Below are positions 10,271 through 22,741 of a DNA stretch of 64,000 nucleotides, piece after piece. The DNA comes from Paramacrobiotus metropolitanus (Eukaryota; Tardigrada; Eutardigrada; Parachela; Macrobiotidae). The DNA lies in NCBI RefSeq assembly GCF_019649055.1, contig NW_026570448.1, forward strand, positions 1 through 64,000, in the 5' to 3' direction. The position numbers and the translations under genes were made by a program. The number at the start of each line of letters is the position of its first letter. The stretch's first letter is position 1. Below the pieces are notes generated by a model. It worked only from the letters and a program-made list of their open reading frames with translations, did not search any database and was not told where the DNA came from.

Positions 10271-10578
10271 TATACCAAAACCTGATTCTGCACCAATAAT
10301 CACTGTTTTGCTGGAAAATTTATTAGACGCTTACGGTGTGAAGTGCAGACATTTATTGTTTGCGTTAGCAACACGCCTGTCACCAGAAGCGATTTACGAT
10401 GGGAGCTGTTTGATCGTAGCACACAATCTTTGTCATAAAATCTTCAATTGTCTGTCGTTAGCATCTTCCTGTTTTTTCATTAACAGAACTGCCTTTGGCC
10501 TTATAGTCTGTCCATTGCTGTAAAAAAAAAAGCTGACTGGAGTATTTTTGCTGCTTTGAAGAGGGCTATTGTGGAAAA

Positions 10579-13036
10579 ATGGAATCGATACCGATATATG
10601 GTTGGCTAGTCGCACTAGCAGCCGCCATGGGTGGATTTCTCTTCGGCTATGAAATGGGCGACATTGGGTAAACACCTTACCTTTAATGTGAATAACTACC
10701 CTACTCGTATGGTCGTTTAAGTGAAACACTATGGTATGTGAATGAACGATGGTCGTTTAGGTGTACTTAGTAACACCCGGATTATCAAGTTTCAAAAACC
10801 GATTTCCTTCCGGTGTTTTTCTTTAAGCGATTAAGCTGAATGTGCCCTTAACAAAGTACTTGAAATTTTTCAAAAACTTGAACCGCTTTGTTGCAACTGC
10901 GTCGGTAAAAAAACGTGACGACACGTTAAAGCCACGCCATGCGAGCCACACGGCCCACACCACTACGCCAGATAACTCAAGTAGCTGCTAAACATGCGCG
11001 GCTGCGCTGTCGTTTTTATGTGACAACTGTTTACCATGATATTGGATAAACTTACCGACCCATGTTAAGAATTATATACACCACAAGAATATACATATTA
11101 GTGAGTAATATAATCGTCCGGATAAAGAGAATAAAATTTAAATAGTCATAAATGATTAATTAATTTTTTTGCGAATGTCTATTTACTATTTACCCACCGG
11201 GATTATATCCTAATTGGATATATCATATATCCTGGCGTTTACTCTGGTTGTAATTGTACATTATGATCTGCAGGCAAGTAATGGGCATGAACAGCTTCGG
11301 TGTGGAATTTGGCATCCGAGAAGACGAAATGCTTAATGTTACCCTAGACGACGGCACACTCCTCAATGGCACCGACGACCGTCCCGCGATGCAGTACGAA
11401 AACGGTACACTCTGGGTGGACTTGGATGGTTCCTACCTGGAACTGACCAACATTACCCTGCCGCGGCTGCCGGAGACCCAGGACGCCCCGGACATCATGG
11501 GATCCATCCCGTTTACCTTCCTGGTCGGCTGCATCGCGGGCGCCGCCTGCGCCTCCATTCTGGCTGACTTCCTCGGCCGGCGCTATTCCATCTTCACCGG
11601 TTCCGTGTTTTATATGGTAGGTGGGACCATGCAGACCGGCTGCAGTCATCTGGTTACATTGTACATCGGCCGGGTGGTCTCCGGTATTGGTGTGGGACTG
11701 ATGAGCGCCGTAGTGCCGTTGTACATCTCCGAGACATCTAAGACATCCATCCGTGGACGGTTAATCACCACCTTCCAACTGATGACGGCTTTCGGGGTGC
11801 TGGTGGCCTGCTCCGTCAACGCGGCGATTCTGATGGTGCTCCGCGGGGATTTGCAGTGGCGGCTAGCGCTGGGAATGCAGCTGATTCCGGCGGCGGTTCT
11901 GTGGCTGCTGATTATCCTCTTACCCTTTTCTCCACGCTGGCTAATTGATCGTAACCGCGATGACGAAGCGCTTAAGACACTGGCTAAACTGCGCAACCTG
12001 CGGCCGGATAATGAGAAGCTCTTGGCCGAATTCGCTACCATCAAAGAGAATGTAAACTATGAGAAGACAGTGGGTAACGCCACGTGGCTGGAACTGCTAC
12101 AGCCCGGCATCCGCAATCGCGTGGCCCTGGGGATAACCCTGCAGTTTTTCCAGCAATGGACCGGTTGCAACGTAATGCTGTATTATGGCGGGAAAGTGTT
12201 CAGTGCCATTGGGATGCCGGTTATTCATGCCTTTGTCACGCTGATAATTCTCAATGCTGGAGTTAATTTCCTCTCAACATTTTTTGCCATGTGGTTAGTG
12301 GAACGGATCGGGAGAAAACTGCTGCTGGTTATTGGTGGTTTTCTAATGTGTCTGTGCCATGCCCTTATCGCAACGTGAGTCCGGAGAGAATCCCGAGTGT
12401 AGCGAAAATTGATTTGTACGCGGTGTTCTTTGTAGATTTCTCGGGTTGTCGGTAAACGTACAAGAGGATCTGGTATACGGCGCATTAGTGTTCATATACT
12501 TGTTCACCATGGTCTTTGCTGCCACCTGGGGTCCCGTGGTGTGGGTGTACCAGTCGGAGATCTTTCCCATGCGGGTGCGCGGCAAAGCCACGGCACTGTG
12601 CACAATGTCCAACTGGACGTGGAACGCTATCGTTTCCAAATTGACACCCATTATGCTGGAAGATATAGCGTATTATACCAACGTGGTAAGCCGCTTGATA
12701 TGGCTTCTACTTTCAACTGTCAAATGCTGTTACAGTATCACGATGCAAAGTTTGCATTATAACGTTAGGCACACTGAACAACGCCGTCTTGGATTGCAGG
12801 TATTTTCCTCTTTCTGCTTAGTAATGGCCATTTTCGTATTGATTTTTGTGCCGGAGACTAAGGGAAAGAATCTTGAGCGCATGGATGAAATCTTCGGATC
12901 CATCCCGGAAGCAGAAGCTCACCTGGACATTAATCGCAACAAAAAGATTCGCAACATCATGGCACAGGAAGCCGACAAACTGGACGGCGAGCAGCTATAT
13001 GAGCTGCAACCAGCCGCTCAAAAAGTCGTAGTGTGA
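10579..13036 (+). CDS. MFS sugar transporter (sugar porter family), 4 exons, 558 aa
   Basis: Exons are 10579-10667, 11274-12374, 12436-12685 and 12800-13036. Splice sites are consensus and phases match throughout. The protein starts directly with TM1 (GGFLFGYEMGDIG). It has an approximately 60-residue first external loop with four N-x-S/T sites (NVT, NGT, NGT, NIT), then the signature motifs LGRRYS, SIRGRL, SPRWL, FFQQWTGCNVMLYY and the C-terminal PETKGK. These are sugar-porter motifs (TC 2.A.1.1): a 12-helix plasma-membrane carrier that moves hexoses by facilitated diffusion or H+ symport. The 558-residue length is normal. The PETKGKNLERMDEIF ending reads closer to the wider eukaryotic sugar-porter type than to animal GLUT1-4. 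Substrate is not predictable. Intron 1 is 606 bases, the others 61 and 114. Confidence 0.9.
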
Positions 13037-16000
13037 GGTAGCATTTGCTGGTGCACAAGCTGAATTTGTTGCTGATCTCAAAAATAATGATACCTAGGCC
13101 TTTTGCTTGCTCTGTAAGGAAATATTGGACGTGCCTGAATTAAGCAAAGTTTCGTCGTTCAGTCATTTAAAGAGCGTTGTACTGCCTGTGTTGATTCACA
13201 GCACATACTCAATCCTGTAGGGAAGTGACATAATTATACAGATCTGTAGAATGTACTATATACATGTACCGGTACATAACTATAATAATTATTATTGAAC
13301 CAGTGAGATTTGTACTGGAAGGATAGTGATAGTTGTTAGCGCTAACAACACGCATGCAGCTGAAAAAGCGTGAATGCTTCATGTAATCAACCGGAGCGCA
13401 GCGAAGGTTTTCTAATTAGCCGTACCACTTGATAAACGCCGTACGATGGGTTAAACGCCTCCCGTGGTGGCTGCCCATGACACAGAGCCTCCGTAGAGAT
13501 TTAACATTGTGCTATGCAGAGTTGCGCTGCAGTCTGCAATGGTTTCTCTGCTAGTAACACTGCAGTTCTTTACTCTTTTGTGTTCAATTTTAAATTATTG
13601 AAATTGATTTCAATTACATTAAAATAAATTTTTACTAAGCACGATGGAGAATTGTGTGTTCGATATAAGGATAATCCTTCTTTGTTGCGTTTGTAAAGCT
13701 GTACAATACAGTACTGTAGCGTGTAGCCTCTACGGTCTATCCATGGCGAACTTGTGAGCAGATTTTGCTGACTTTACTTACTGTCTTTACATTCGGAACC
13801 CGGAATGCCAAATCATCCAGCAAAAGAACAGCAGATCATCCAGGAACAGTACACCAAGCTATCAAGAGAGGGAACTTCTGGAGTTGGGCAAAATAAAGTA
13901 CTTATATAAAAGTGAGGAAGTACGCGATGGAACATTATACATCCATTATCTCTACCGTACAATACTTTGAAAATTACAAAGGGAAACCATTTTACTCCAC
14001 CGTTTCCTTGTATCACTGCCGTCACTCGGTTGCAGTGTGACCTTAGTCCTGTACGACAGTACATTTGGTAAAATATGTAAGCGTCATGCTCAGCCACAAG
14101 TGACCCACAACGTCACCCTCATCGAGTGTCGACGGAAGTCTACGGAAAGGGATGAGTAGAATGGTTGTCGCCTTGTATTAGTCATTATAAAAAAAGCTTA
14201 CATGCACAGGTATATATCAACTAAACAGAAATGTGCTTCGAATTTCACGCAAGCAGGAGTTCCTGTTTATGCAAAGTTGTAAACGAACTCGGCACCATGT
14301 ACAGTACTAGGTCACATTTGCTCTCCGAGTCCGCTCTGAGTATTGAGAGTTACTTGCACGCGCAACTGATACAGCGATAGCCCTGCGAAAGTTTCTCGGA
14401 CAAATTCACTAAAACGTTCGAACGGCGCGTCCTAAACGAATCTAGTTGACAAGTTACTGTCAAGAAACACCACGTAAATTACTTCGCCGATTCTTTGGTA
14501 TTCTGGGGCTTTTTTGTCGCCCTTCGATAAACACACTTCCGCAGTTTCGCGACCGGACCAAGTATCGTCACATGACCTTCGTAAACGTCATTGCAGCTGG
14601 ATAAAGTGTTTCATGTGAGGGTACCAATTATTAATGTTGACCAGGATATAGTCATGCAGCTCTCCATTTTTCAGAAGATGGCGAGTTATGTAGTTCGCTT
14701 CCACATGGGCTTGAGCCTTGAAAGAATTCGCTTATATACAATTGTCAAAAAAGCGTGGAAACACGTGAATTAAACGGCAGGATGCTAATACAACCCGAGA
14801 GAAGCTTCAGAGTCCTACTCGTACCTGAGAATCGTTGCTTAAGAATTATTATAATTATAATAAATGTCAAAAATCTACCACCCGGCAGCGGTAGTTATCA
14901 TGGTCTATCGTAATTGTGCTGAAACTTTGCTCGTGTTCTACAAAAGAAAACGTCGACAACTGGTGAAATAACGGCAAAATCGGAAACATATGCAATCACA
15001 GAAAAGATGTTGCACAGCTTTGCTGACTGCTGTGCTATGTTATTAAAGTTTCGTTTTGAAATGTCTGTTAAACAATGCATATGAAAATGTTTTTAAAAAT
15101 TACTAAGTAACCAAAAAATAATAGAGTAGTTATCAAAACTTCCTAAACTCGGAAAATATGCTCTGCCAAGCGCTGCGCTCCGGTCTTACAGCGAACCCAT
15201 CGGTGCATTTCCTAGTTTATGATAAATTTTATTCCGTGCCTGACTACGGAACCAGCGCTTAACTTGTACCTGCAAAGTGTGAATTTGAAAGAAATATAGC
15301 TGCATAAATGCAATATTATCAATAATATCAGAGTTGTACTTTGTACAATGTACTGTGATTCGGCCGCATGTTTCCGCTGGTTGTTAAATTTATAATGTAA
15401 TGTCTTTTGTAGTTGTTTAATTGTTTCTGTATTCGCACGTTTAACGAATAAAAAAATGTGCTCGGTACGTATTTGTACAGTCTATGCACAGTAACGCACT
15501 TCGGTAACTTTGCGGGAATACTTTTATGCGGCACATTACATTGATTACAACACAACTTACTCCACGCCAAATACTTTTATGACGCTAATAAAATCATAAG
15601 GAAGTCATACGTTAATAAAAATATGTGTCATATTCACCACGTATATTACGGATGTAATGACAAAGAAAAACATTTAATCGATCACCATGTGCAATTTTCT
15701 GGCGCTTCCCGCCCCTGGAGTTGGCGTTACCGAGATCACCGACACAGTTGCAACCACATTCGTAAACTGCGTCCGTATGTGATTATGTGACGCTTTGTGT
15801 AATTCTATAAGACGGCGGAGACAAGCAGTTAATATTTATAATATATCAACTGGATCACAATTTGAATTAGTGTTTTATCGCTGAAGTCTACGGGTATATC
15901 GATCTTGCAACAGACTGCATTGATTAATTTACTCCGCTTTACCATAGTTCTATCTGACTTTGCATAAGAGGATTAGGAGCACTTTATGCTGGACACTGAA

Positions 16001-16682
16001 GGAAGAAGCTGGACATCGACGTACGGGGTACATGCATACGTACGTTGCGCATGCAGGACGTATGAGATATCTGTATGACTTGCAATATGTCCGACGCTGG
16101 CGAAACCTTTCTTTTCTTATGAAAGCATATTTATGCTGCTTTCGTGCCAGCAAGTGTGTCTTTTGAGATGTCAGTTGACAGGTTTACCATACGTGTGCAC
16201 GTTTTATAAGTTGTAAATTCGATTCGAAGCTACCACCTCATAAATTTTTCAAACAGAAATCTTCTGCACAATATATTACCAGGAAATGGCAATAATTATT
16301 TGAGGTGAGTAGGCACCGAATATATTTCCTTCACGCATTTGCAAGATACGTATGCGCTATTTCCATATAATACTTTACGGTAAGTATAGACATTGAAGAC
16401 TGGATCTTCGTATTAATATTATGGAACCATATATCCGAAGTTTAGGAATACGAGAAGCGTAAAATGTTTCGAATTCCAAAATCCGTAAAACGGTATTTGT
16501 TATTCCTGGTTCAACCTTAACAAGATGGGGACACTGGTGACTGTGATTCAGTAACCCACGGCGACTGTACCGACCTATTGACGTTTAATAACACTTAACG
16601 CACGCTGGTGCGCTGGCAGAAGTCATTGCTGGCAGACGGTTTTCGCCTTGTCCCTGTTATATCAAGGTCACCGTTCTCCATA
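13037..16682. other. Spacer between transporter and sulfotransferase genes
   Basis: AT-rich with no ORF of protein-like character. AATAAA at about 13,623 could end the transporter transcript. The stretch around 15,480-15,660 is copied in diverged form at about 27,290-27,420, upstream of the pseudogene copy of the next gene. Confidence 0.5.
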
Positions 16683-19600
16683 ATGGCCGTTATTATCAGT
16701 ATTGCCATTTCTGCAACAAAAGGCATCCGCAGCGTAATCGTCGTGGGTTTATTATTCCTGTTGATGCTGCTTACCTTATCCCTGGCCAGGTATCGTGCAT
16801 TTAGCTATCGAGAAATATTCCCGACATCGGAAACTCTCAGGTAAATGCACTACGCTACACTGCAATGTGACTGCATAGCATCGCATAGTTAGCTTATGAA
16901 ATACCAATAGCTGGAAAAAGGTATCGAGGACGCGGGATAGAGTGCAGTGCGCTAAACTGCTATGGAATGCGAAACTGCTATAGAGTGCTAAATTGCTATA
17001 TGATTTTTTTATTATCAACTTGTACAAGCCAATGCCATTTACGTTAAAACTTTAAATACCCAATAATCAGAACAAGAAAAATAACTCTTCTAACTCTCGA
17101 GAACACTCGACCGTCCCCAGGACAGAAGCCGCGTTTCCGCGCTGAATTTCCACACTTATACGTTGCCACAAATACTGAACAGCGCGCGCTTCTCCCGTTT
17201 GTTCTTTGATACGCCGGCCGACTTCATTGATGAACTGGTGGGTACTTTCGCTACAACTTCCCATAGTTTCGAGTGCCACTGGCTGGAAAAAATGCCGATC
17301 AGTGAGTTCGGAATATAGGTTCCGCTTCCGCACTTCCGCGTCTTCAGCAGCCGATCCCGCTGCTTCTGAACAGCCAGCTATATACGAAGTAGCGAATGTG
17401 TCACAAACTGTTACATCCCATATCAGAGGGAGGCCATTTCTCCATGGGAAGAGTGATAAGCCGTCTGGCCGCTTCCCGTCCAGTCTGCACAGTCCGGGAG
17501 GCTCCAAGATTGACGGCACCTTTGCTGATCCCAGGCTACGCTGAATCACGCTATTCAGACTCGCATGCCTCCTGAACCTTCCTTGGCTTTTGACGCACGA
17601 CAATCCATGTAAGCCGCATGTATCAACCATTTCACCACACCGACATTTATGCTCTTTACAAATAGGCGCCCCCATCCGCAAAGCAACAGCGATCCGCAGA
17701 CCGGCATCGTCCAGCAGTGTGCCAAGGCTGGCGACCGGCAATGCAAACAACCAGGCACTGGCATCCTTAGCAGAGGCAGCCAACAGACGAGCAGAGGCAA
17801 TAACGTCGGCGCTCTCTTTTAAGGCTTCCAGTTTCCCGGCAGTCAGCATATCCGACCACAAGCGTTGGTTGCTCCGGTCTTCCATCGCAGGTGCACTCTT
17901 TCCTGTACGTTCTTCCCAGCACAGCTCAACGTCAGACCGCTCGTCGGGGCAATCTTCGGGCACAATAGTGCGTACTAGCTCGTCGGTAAAATAAAGCGAG
18001 GAGAGATAGGCCGGCGTAGCGATTTCTTCGGCTTTAGGCAAACCCAGGCCACCTGATTTTACCGGCAGAGAAGCTTGCACGTAAGTACAGTCGTCCATCA
18101 CAACATTCGTAATCTCCTCAGCTTTTGACCTAATCACTTCGTCAAACTCCCTGAGCTTCTCTGGATATTTGTAGCAAGCGGCCGCTCTTAGAGTGTACAT
18201 GAGTCGCGGTAATGACAGACTGTTTCTTAGGAGAAATAACGCTTGCTGCGCCGGCAAAACGCTTAATATAAAAATTCAGTTCTGTTGGTTTATCGCAAGT
18301 CAGTCTTACCGAAAGCCAAGCTGCTGTGAGTAACAGTAAATGATGCGTAAAAAATGCCCCAATAATGTGATACCATACCAACTGTCACTGCCACGATAAG
18401 TGAATGACCTGACTTATAATAAGTCAGACTGTTGATAAACAACCGAGTACGTGTATGCATTCTCACATCGCACATGCAAGAAAAGCGCGCGAAAAATCAA
18501 AAATGCATAATTTGTTTGTCAAAAATATATCACTTCAGCAGGCGACTGTTACAGCTTCACTTGAATTTTGAAAATGCCGCGCAAAAGTAAGCGCAAATTA
18601 GCAATAGACCTGATAGAAAGGTTAATTTTGCAAACTGCCGCATACAGCAGAACAAGTTCTTTACTTCAACCGGATGATGACACTTCGCTATCTATTTTTT
18701 CCCGCGCCAGGGACGATGATGAATTACGCTATTAATTATTCGGTTTTATCTCGAGCACACCCGCTATCCCGATCCCCGATTAACAGTGCCAAAAAGTGCT
18801 CATTTTACTTTCCTTGCGCGGATTGTAGGCAAAGCAGTTCGAACTGGTGTCGACATTTAACTTACATGTGTTAGCAGTAATCCGATAAAATACCAATAAT
18901 CGCAAATAATAACGAATAAAAAAAAACAGCAATCAGCTTACTCTAAATATTTAAACTGCACAGTTTTTGTGTAAAGCATTGAACGAAATTGTTGGCAATT
19001 TTGTTTACACTGGTGTTGGTAATAATGCCACAAATTTCCATACGTACAAAACAACTTGGCAATGCTAGACTGAATTGGATAAGTCAACGATGCCATACGG
19101 TAAATCTACTCTAGACTAGATTATCTTTTGGCATGTTTGCCTTAAAGGGGGCATGTGTTGCCGATATGTATCATATTTTGATATCCAATCTGTGGTCTTC
19201 TTCTTATCTCATGGTGATTCACATTTCATAACTCATATCTGCCCAAGCGTTGGGCACACTGGCCACATCAGAACTGAAGGACCTAAATGAGTCTGTCAGT
19301 TTTTTGATTTGGCCAATTTTACCGTCCAAGCAGTGGCCGATGGACGAGTCCGTAAGGGGAGCACCGAGCAGTTCCAACGTCTCTGGGGTTATCCTCTTAA
19401 TACCAGGTGCGACTGCGGCAAACCGGTCGTATATGTCTTGTTGTTCCGCTTCAGACCCGCCATAAACATACAGCTCGCACTTTGCGAAGTTGAGTTCTAG
19501 ACCGATTGTTGGCGCATCATTACAAACTCTGATAAAGACTTCCAAAACCACTTCTGGGTCTCCTCCTGCTGTCCCATCGTCGAGAAACCAGGCACTGAGA

Positions 19601-22600
19601 TCGGACTAGAGACTTTTTGCCAGCTTGTACGAGGCAAGGCAAAACAGCAACGGGCCAAGTGGGTCACCTTGCTGCACCCCATGGGCGGATGGCATCGTAG
19701 TTTCGCCGCAGAACAAGGTAGAGGAATTCCTATAACACTGGGAAATGAAATGGAAGTATTGCGGTAATTTGTCAGCAGCTTCTTTCAGAACGACATCGCG
19801 ACGAATGGTGTTGAACGCGTTACGAAAATCAAGCTTCAACAACACGGAAGGGCTGGCTGGGTGGGCTCGAAGAAATTTCCGGGTGGCATGAACAGCTGCT
19901 TCTGCTCCTCCCGGTGTTCCGTAGCCAAACTGCACTGGGCGAGAAAAGCCGCCCAGTTCCGACTGTACACGTCAGCTAATCAATTTACCACACAGGCGTC
20001 TTATAGTGCAGCCAATCGCTATGGGCCGTATCCCGCCCGCTTTCTTGTTGAAAGGTATCAACGTGGCGCCAAAAAGCACTGTGCGGACGCTATCGGGAAT
20101 CGGGTTGAAAACTACGTGATTCACTAACTTTGTAAGCGCCGCTAAAAACACTTCTCCGCATTCGCCAGGTACTTTAACTAACTCTTTTAAGTGCTGTGCT
20201 CGCAGTCCGTCAGGGCCAGCTGAAGAACCAGCAGGGAAAGATTTCAACGCGGCTAAAACTTCTTCTGCCGTGAAATCTTGGGGAGAGCCAGCTGGAGGTG
20301 CAATGGGAAAATCCAGATCTGCAGGGGGACCTGGGTGTTTTTCCTTAAGAGAATTAAAAACTTCATCTGTCACCGCTGCCACACAGTCGTCTGACGTTAA
20401 TAGTTTCACAGCGCCACTAATATCGCCATCTTGTAGCTTTGCGTTGACGGCCCTTCTCAGTGCTTCATCGTTAGACCGCTTCTTTTTTGATTTCTTTGGC
20501 TTGCTACTCAGACTGGTGCCTTGTAAATTTGCTTTCACGGATGCTGCTAACGTAGGGCCTCGACCAGAGTGCGACGGGGGAGCGTGTAGGTTCTCTAGGG
20601 CAAAAAGCAGCAGTTTTGCCCACGCGTCGTCATCGTTCTTTTCGACGCAGTCGACGAAAATCTTGCGTAAGGCTTCCGCACAGGCGCGTCTAGCTCCCGC
20701 AGGCACATGGCGGAGGACGGCATGGATTTTTCGTAACTCAATAATTCGATCCTGGAGACTGGAACTGACTGCTGGTTGTGCGAGGTTAGGTTCTGCTGCG
20801 GGTCCCTGACGGAGAGCTTTAACGCGGGCCTTCTTGCACACCAGTGAATCACGGTGCATGGACAGTCCATGAGCGGTTTTCACGACTTTTCCGCACAGAT
20901 CGCATTTAAACTCCATGGTGCGTGTTAATTCCTAAAAACAACTGCCAAAGCCAGAAAAGGAACCAACAAAACCGAGTGAGAACGCATAAGCAGGGAACGA
21001 CATACCCAGTTTACCGAGAGCCATCGCGATGGACTCAACGGTAATAGATAGCAAAAGCACGCGTTCTCCTCAGGGATAAGTACAAGAGGTTTTCGTTTGG
21101 AAGACACATGGGGGTTGGGATCATTTTAAAACAAAACAATCCATTCCCGTTGATGAACAAAACAATCCACAAACGAATATTATTTTTTTCAAATCATACC
21201 AGTATCATGTTGATTCTCTGCAGGCGCAACGATTAACAAAGATGAGATTTAGTGGCCTGTTATTTTGTAGTCATTAATTTCCTTCTTTATCGAAAATTAA
21301 TTTAAAGTAAATGCTATATTGCTATGGAGTGCTAAATTGCTGTATTAAAGTAAGGATTTTAAGGAGAAGACCCGGTATATGCCTTTCCTGGGTCTTTTCC
21401 TTTAAATTCCTGCTACATTGGTATTTTATAGTACCCAGTATCATTTGGTACTACGCACAAGGCACACAGCTTTCGTTTTCACACTTTGTATACGAATTTT
21501 GCATATATCCTGGGTCTTCTTCCCTTAAAATATGTAATCCTGCCACCGGTGACTGGCGGGGAGTGTAGGACTTCGTTCTCGAAATGTGCAGTACTTGTGC
21601 TCGAGTATCACGCATACCTAGCGCTTTAAAAATCACTGCTATGTACGGTTTATACAGGGACATCCGGAAAGACAGTATTAATTTTGCTGCGGGCAGGATT
21701 TTTCACGGCTCACAATGCCAACCAACTCACCACATTATGTTTGTCAAAACCCACAAGTGCGGCAGCTCCAGTATCCAGAACATCCTGATGCGTTACGGGA
21801 ACCGCTATAACTTGACCTTCGTTATCCCCTGGTTCTCCAACAATCTCGGGAACTTTGCGAACTTGGAGCGATTCCGTTCCGACATGGCACTGCCGGTTCC
21901 GCGACAATCTTATCCACACTATGACATTTTCGCGCATCATGCACGCTACAATAAAGACGTGATACCGTCACTCATGCCTAAAAATACCGTTTACATTGCC
22001 ATCGTCCGCGAACCGACAGCCATGTACCAATCAGCGTGGACATATTTTTCTCTTAACCAACGATTCGGTGTTTCTCTGAACGATTTCGCAGCCGATCCAC
22101 ACCGGTTCTATTTCAACAGCACTGATAATCGTTCGCTACAGTTTGCCAGGAATCCAATGTTGTCGGATTTCGGGCTGGAGAAAGAAGATTTCGATAACAT
22201 GACGGTATTGCAAGAAACCATTGATTATATCGACAAACGGTTTGCGCTGGTGATGATCAGTGATTATATGGATGAGTCGTTGGTATTACTGCGGCAGTTG
22301 CTGTGCTGGGAATGGGATGATGTTGTAGAGTTCCATTTAAACCGGCAAAATAACCATCCAACAAAGCTGACCAAAAAGGTTACGGACAATATTTTGGCTT
22401 GGAATAGTGGTGATAATATGCTGTACCGGCATTTTTTGATGCGCTTTCGGGAGAAATGGGCAATGTATGGCGATAAAAAAATGACCGAAGATGTGAAAAA
22501 ATTGCGGTTATTACGGAAAGATTGGAAAGAGAAGTGTAGACGCGCTAGCGGATTGCATAACGCGGTGGGGGAAAAAGAGAGGGAGAACTGCTGGTTTCTA

Positions 22601-22741
22601 TGCATGCACGAATTGGAATTTACGGACAGAATCCGTGTAAAATTGTGGCCGAATTATGGATTTGAAATTCAGTACGAGAATAAAAAATCTGATGGCAAAT
22701 ACTGTTACAAAAATTTCCGTGTGGCAGAGGCGGTGAGGTGA
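16683..22741 (+). CDS. Galactose-3-O-sulfotransferase-like protein, 2 exons, 413 aa
   Basis: Exon 1 is 16683-16840 and exon 2 is 21658-22741; donor AG|gtaaat and acceptor ttatacag|G agree in phase. Exon 1 encodes a short cytoplasmic tail and one membrane anchor (VIVVGLLFLLMLLTLSLA), typical of a type II Golgi enzyme. Exon 2 carries the 5'-phosphosulfate-binding loop (KTHKCGSSS, residues 83-91) and the 3'-phosphate motif (IVREPTAMYQSAW, about 166-179). These are hallmarks of PAPS-dependent sulfotransferases, and the NILMRYGNR/FVIPWF context is Gal3ST-like. The role would be sulfation of terminal galactose on glycans or glycolipids in the Golgi. The acceptor is unknown. The 4.8-kb intron contains an antisense R2-type retrotransposon. 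The ATG at 16683 is the only in-frame ATG of exon 1. A decayed duplicate lies at 27.55 kb. Confidence 0.85.
16957..17001 (+). repeat. 18-bp minisatellite, left of the retrotransposon
   Basis: Units CTGCTATGGAATGCGAAA (16957-16974) and CTGCTATAGAGTGCTAAA (16975-16992) are followed by a partial third. The same unit resumes on the far side of the retrotransposon. Confidence 0.75.
17067..18257 (-). pseudogene. R2-type retrotransposon ORF, C-terminal thumb and restriction-like endonuclease
   Basis: A 396-codon open frame, in a different register from the RT part because of the inserted block. PAQQALFLLRNSL is the RT thumb region. Farther on is a Cys/His cluster (CRCGEMVDTCGLHGLSC), then EPPGLCRLDGKRPDG and LPLIWDVTVCDT, matching the P-D...D-V-T pattern of restriction-like (PD-(D/E)xK) endonucleases that nick the insertion site. 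The frame is open to its TAA at 17067, so this half looks less damaged than the RT half. Confidence 0.75.
18258..19218. other. About 960-bp AT-rich block interrupting the retrotransposon
   Basis: The RT frame ends at NAWADMSYEM and the thumb resumes at LPAQQALF near 18,260. Homologous proteins would run continuously there. The block has no ORF of note and no clear terminal inverted repeats. It is either an insertion of another non-coding element or highly decayed sequence. Confidence 0.5.
19219..20916 (-). pseudogene. R2-type retrotransposon ORF, N-terminal zinc finger and reverse transcriptase, with nonsense codons
   Basis: A single register runs 566 codons and is interrupted by TGA (19972-19974) and TAG (19606-19608). 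Near the start is CDLC-x12-H-x5-C, a zinc finger for target DNA. RT landmarks in order: SAGPDGLRAQHLK, KKAGGIRPIAIG (template-contacting motif), LDFRNAFN (motif A aspartate), GVQQGDPLGPLLF (motif B), WFLDDGT (motif C, the catalytic Asp pair) and GLELNFAKC (motif D). All catalytic aspartates are present. The TAA at 19219 lies where the frame runs into the inserted block. The element is no longer able to make a full protein. Confidence 0.8.
21312..21350 (+). repeat. 18-bp minisatellite, right of the retrotransposon
   Basis: A partial unit (TGCTATAT), then TTGCTATGGAGTGCTAAA at 21319-21336 and a diverged partial unit. It matches the left array, so the retrotransposon has split one array. Confidence 0.7.

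Larger units (their letters stand above)
17002..21311 (-). mobile_element. R2-type non-LTR retrotransposon (restriction-like endonuclease), decayed, in sulfotransferase intron
   Basis: Reading leftward: a leader (20,917-21,311), a CCHC-type zinc finger, reverse transcriptase, an insertion of about 960 bases, the thumb/linker, a restriction-like endonuclease, then a short 3' UTR ending in AATAAAAAAA next to position 17,003. N-terminal zinc finger plus C-terminal endonuclease is the layout of the R2 group (R2, R4, NeSL, Hero). Both ends abut 18-bp minisatellite units. TGCTATAT at 16994-17001 and 21312-21319 may be the target-site duplication, though the minisatellite itself contains similar words. 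The element is antisense to its host gene. Confidence 0.75.

Noticed and set aside
20270-20809. 179-codon plus-strand ORF
   Set aside because: Antisense of the retrotransposon zinc-finger/RT frame, whose motifs are unambiguous.
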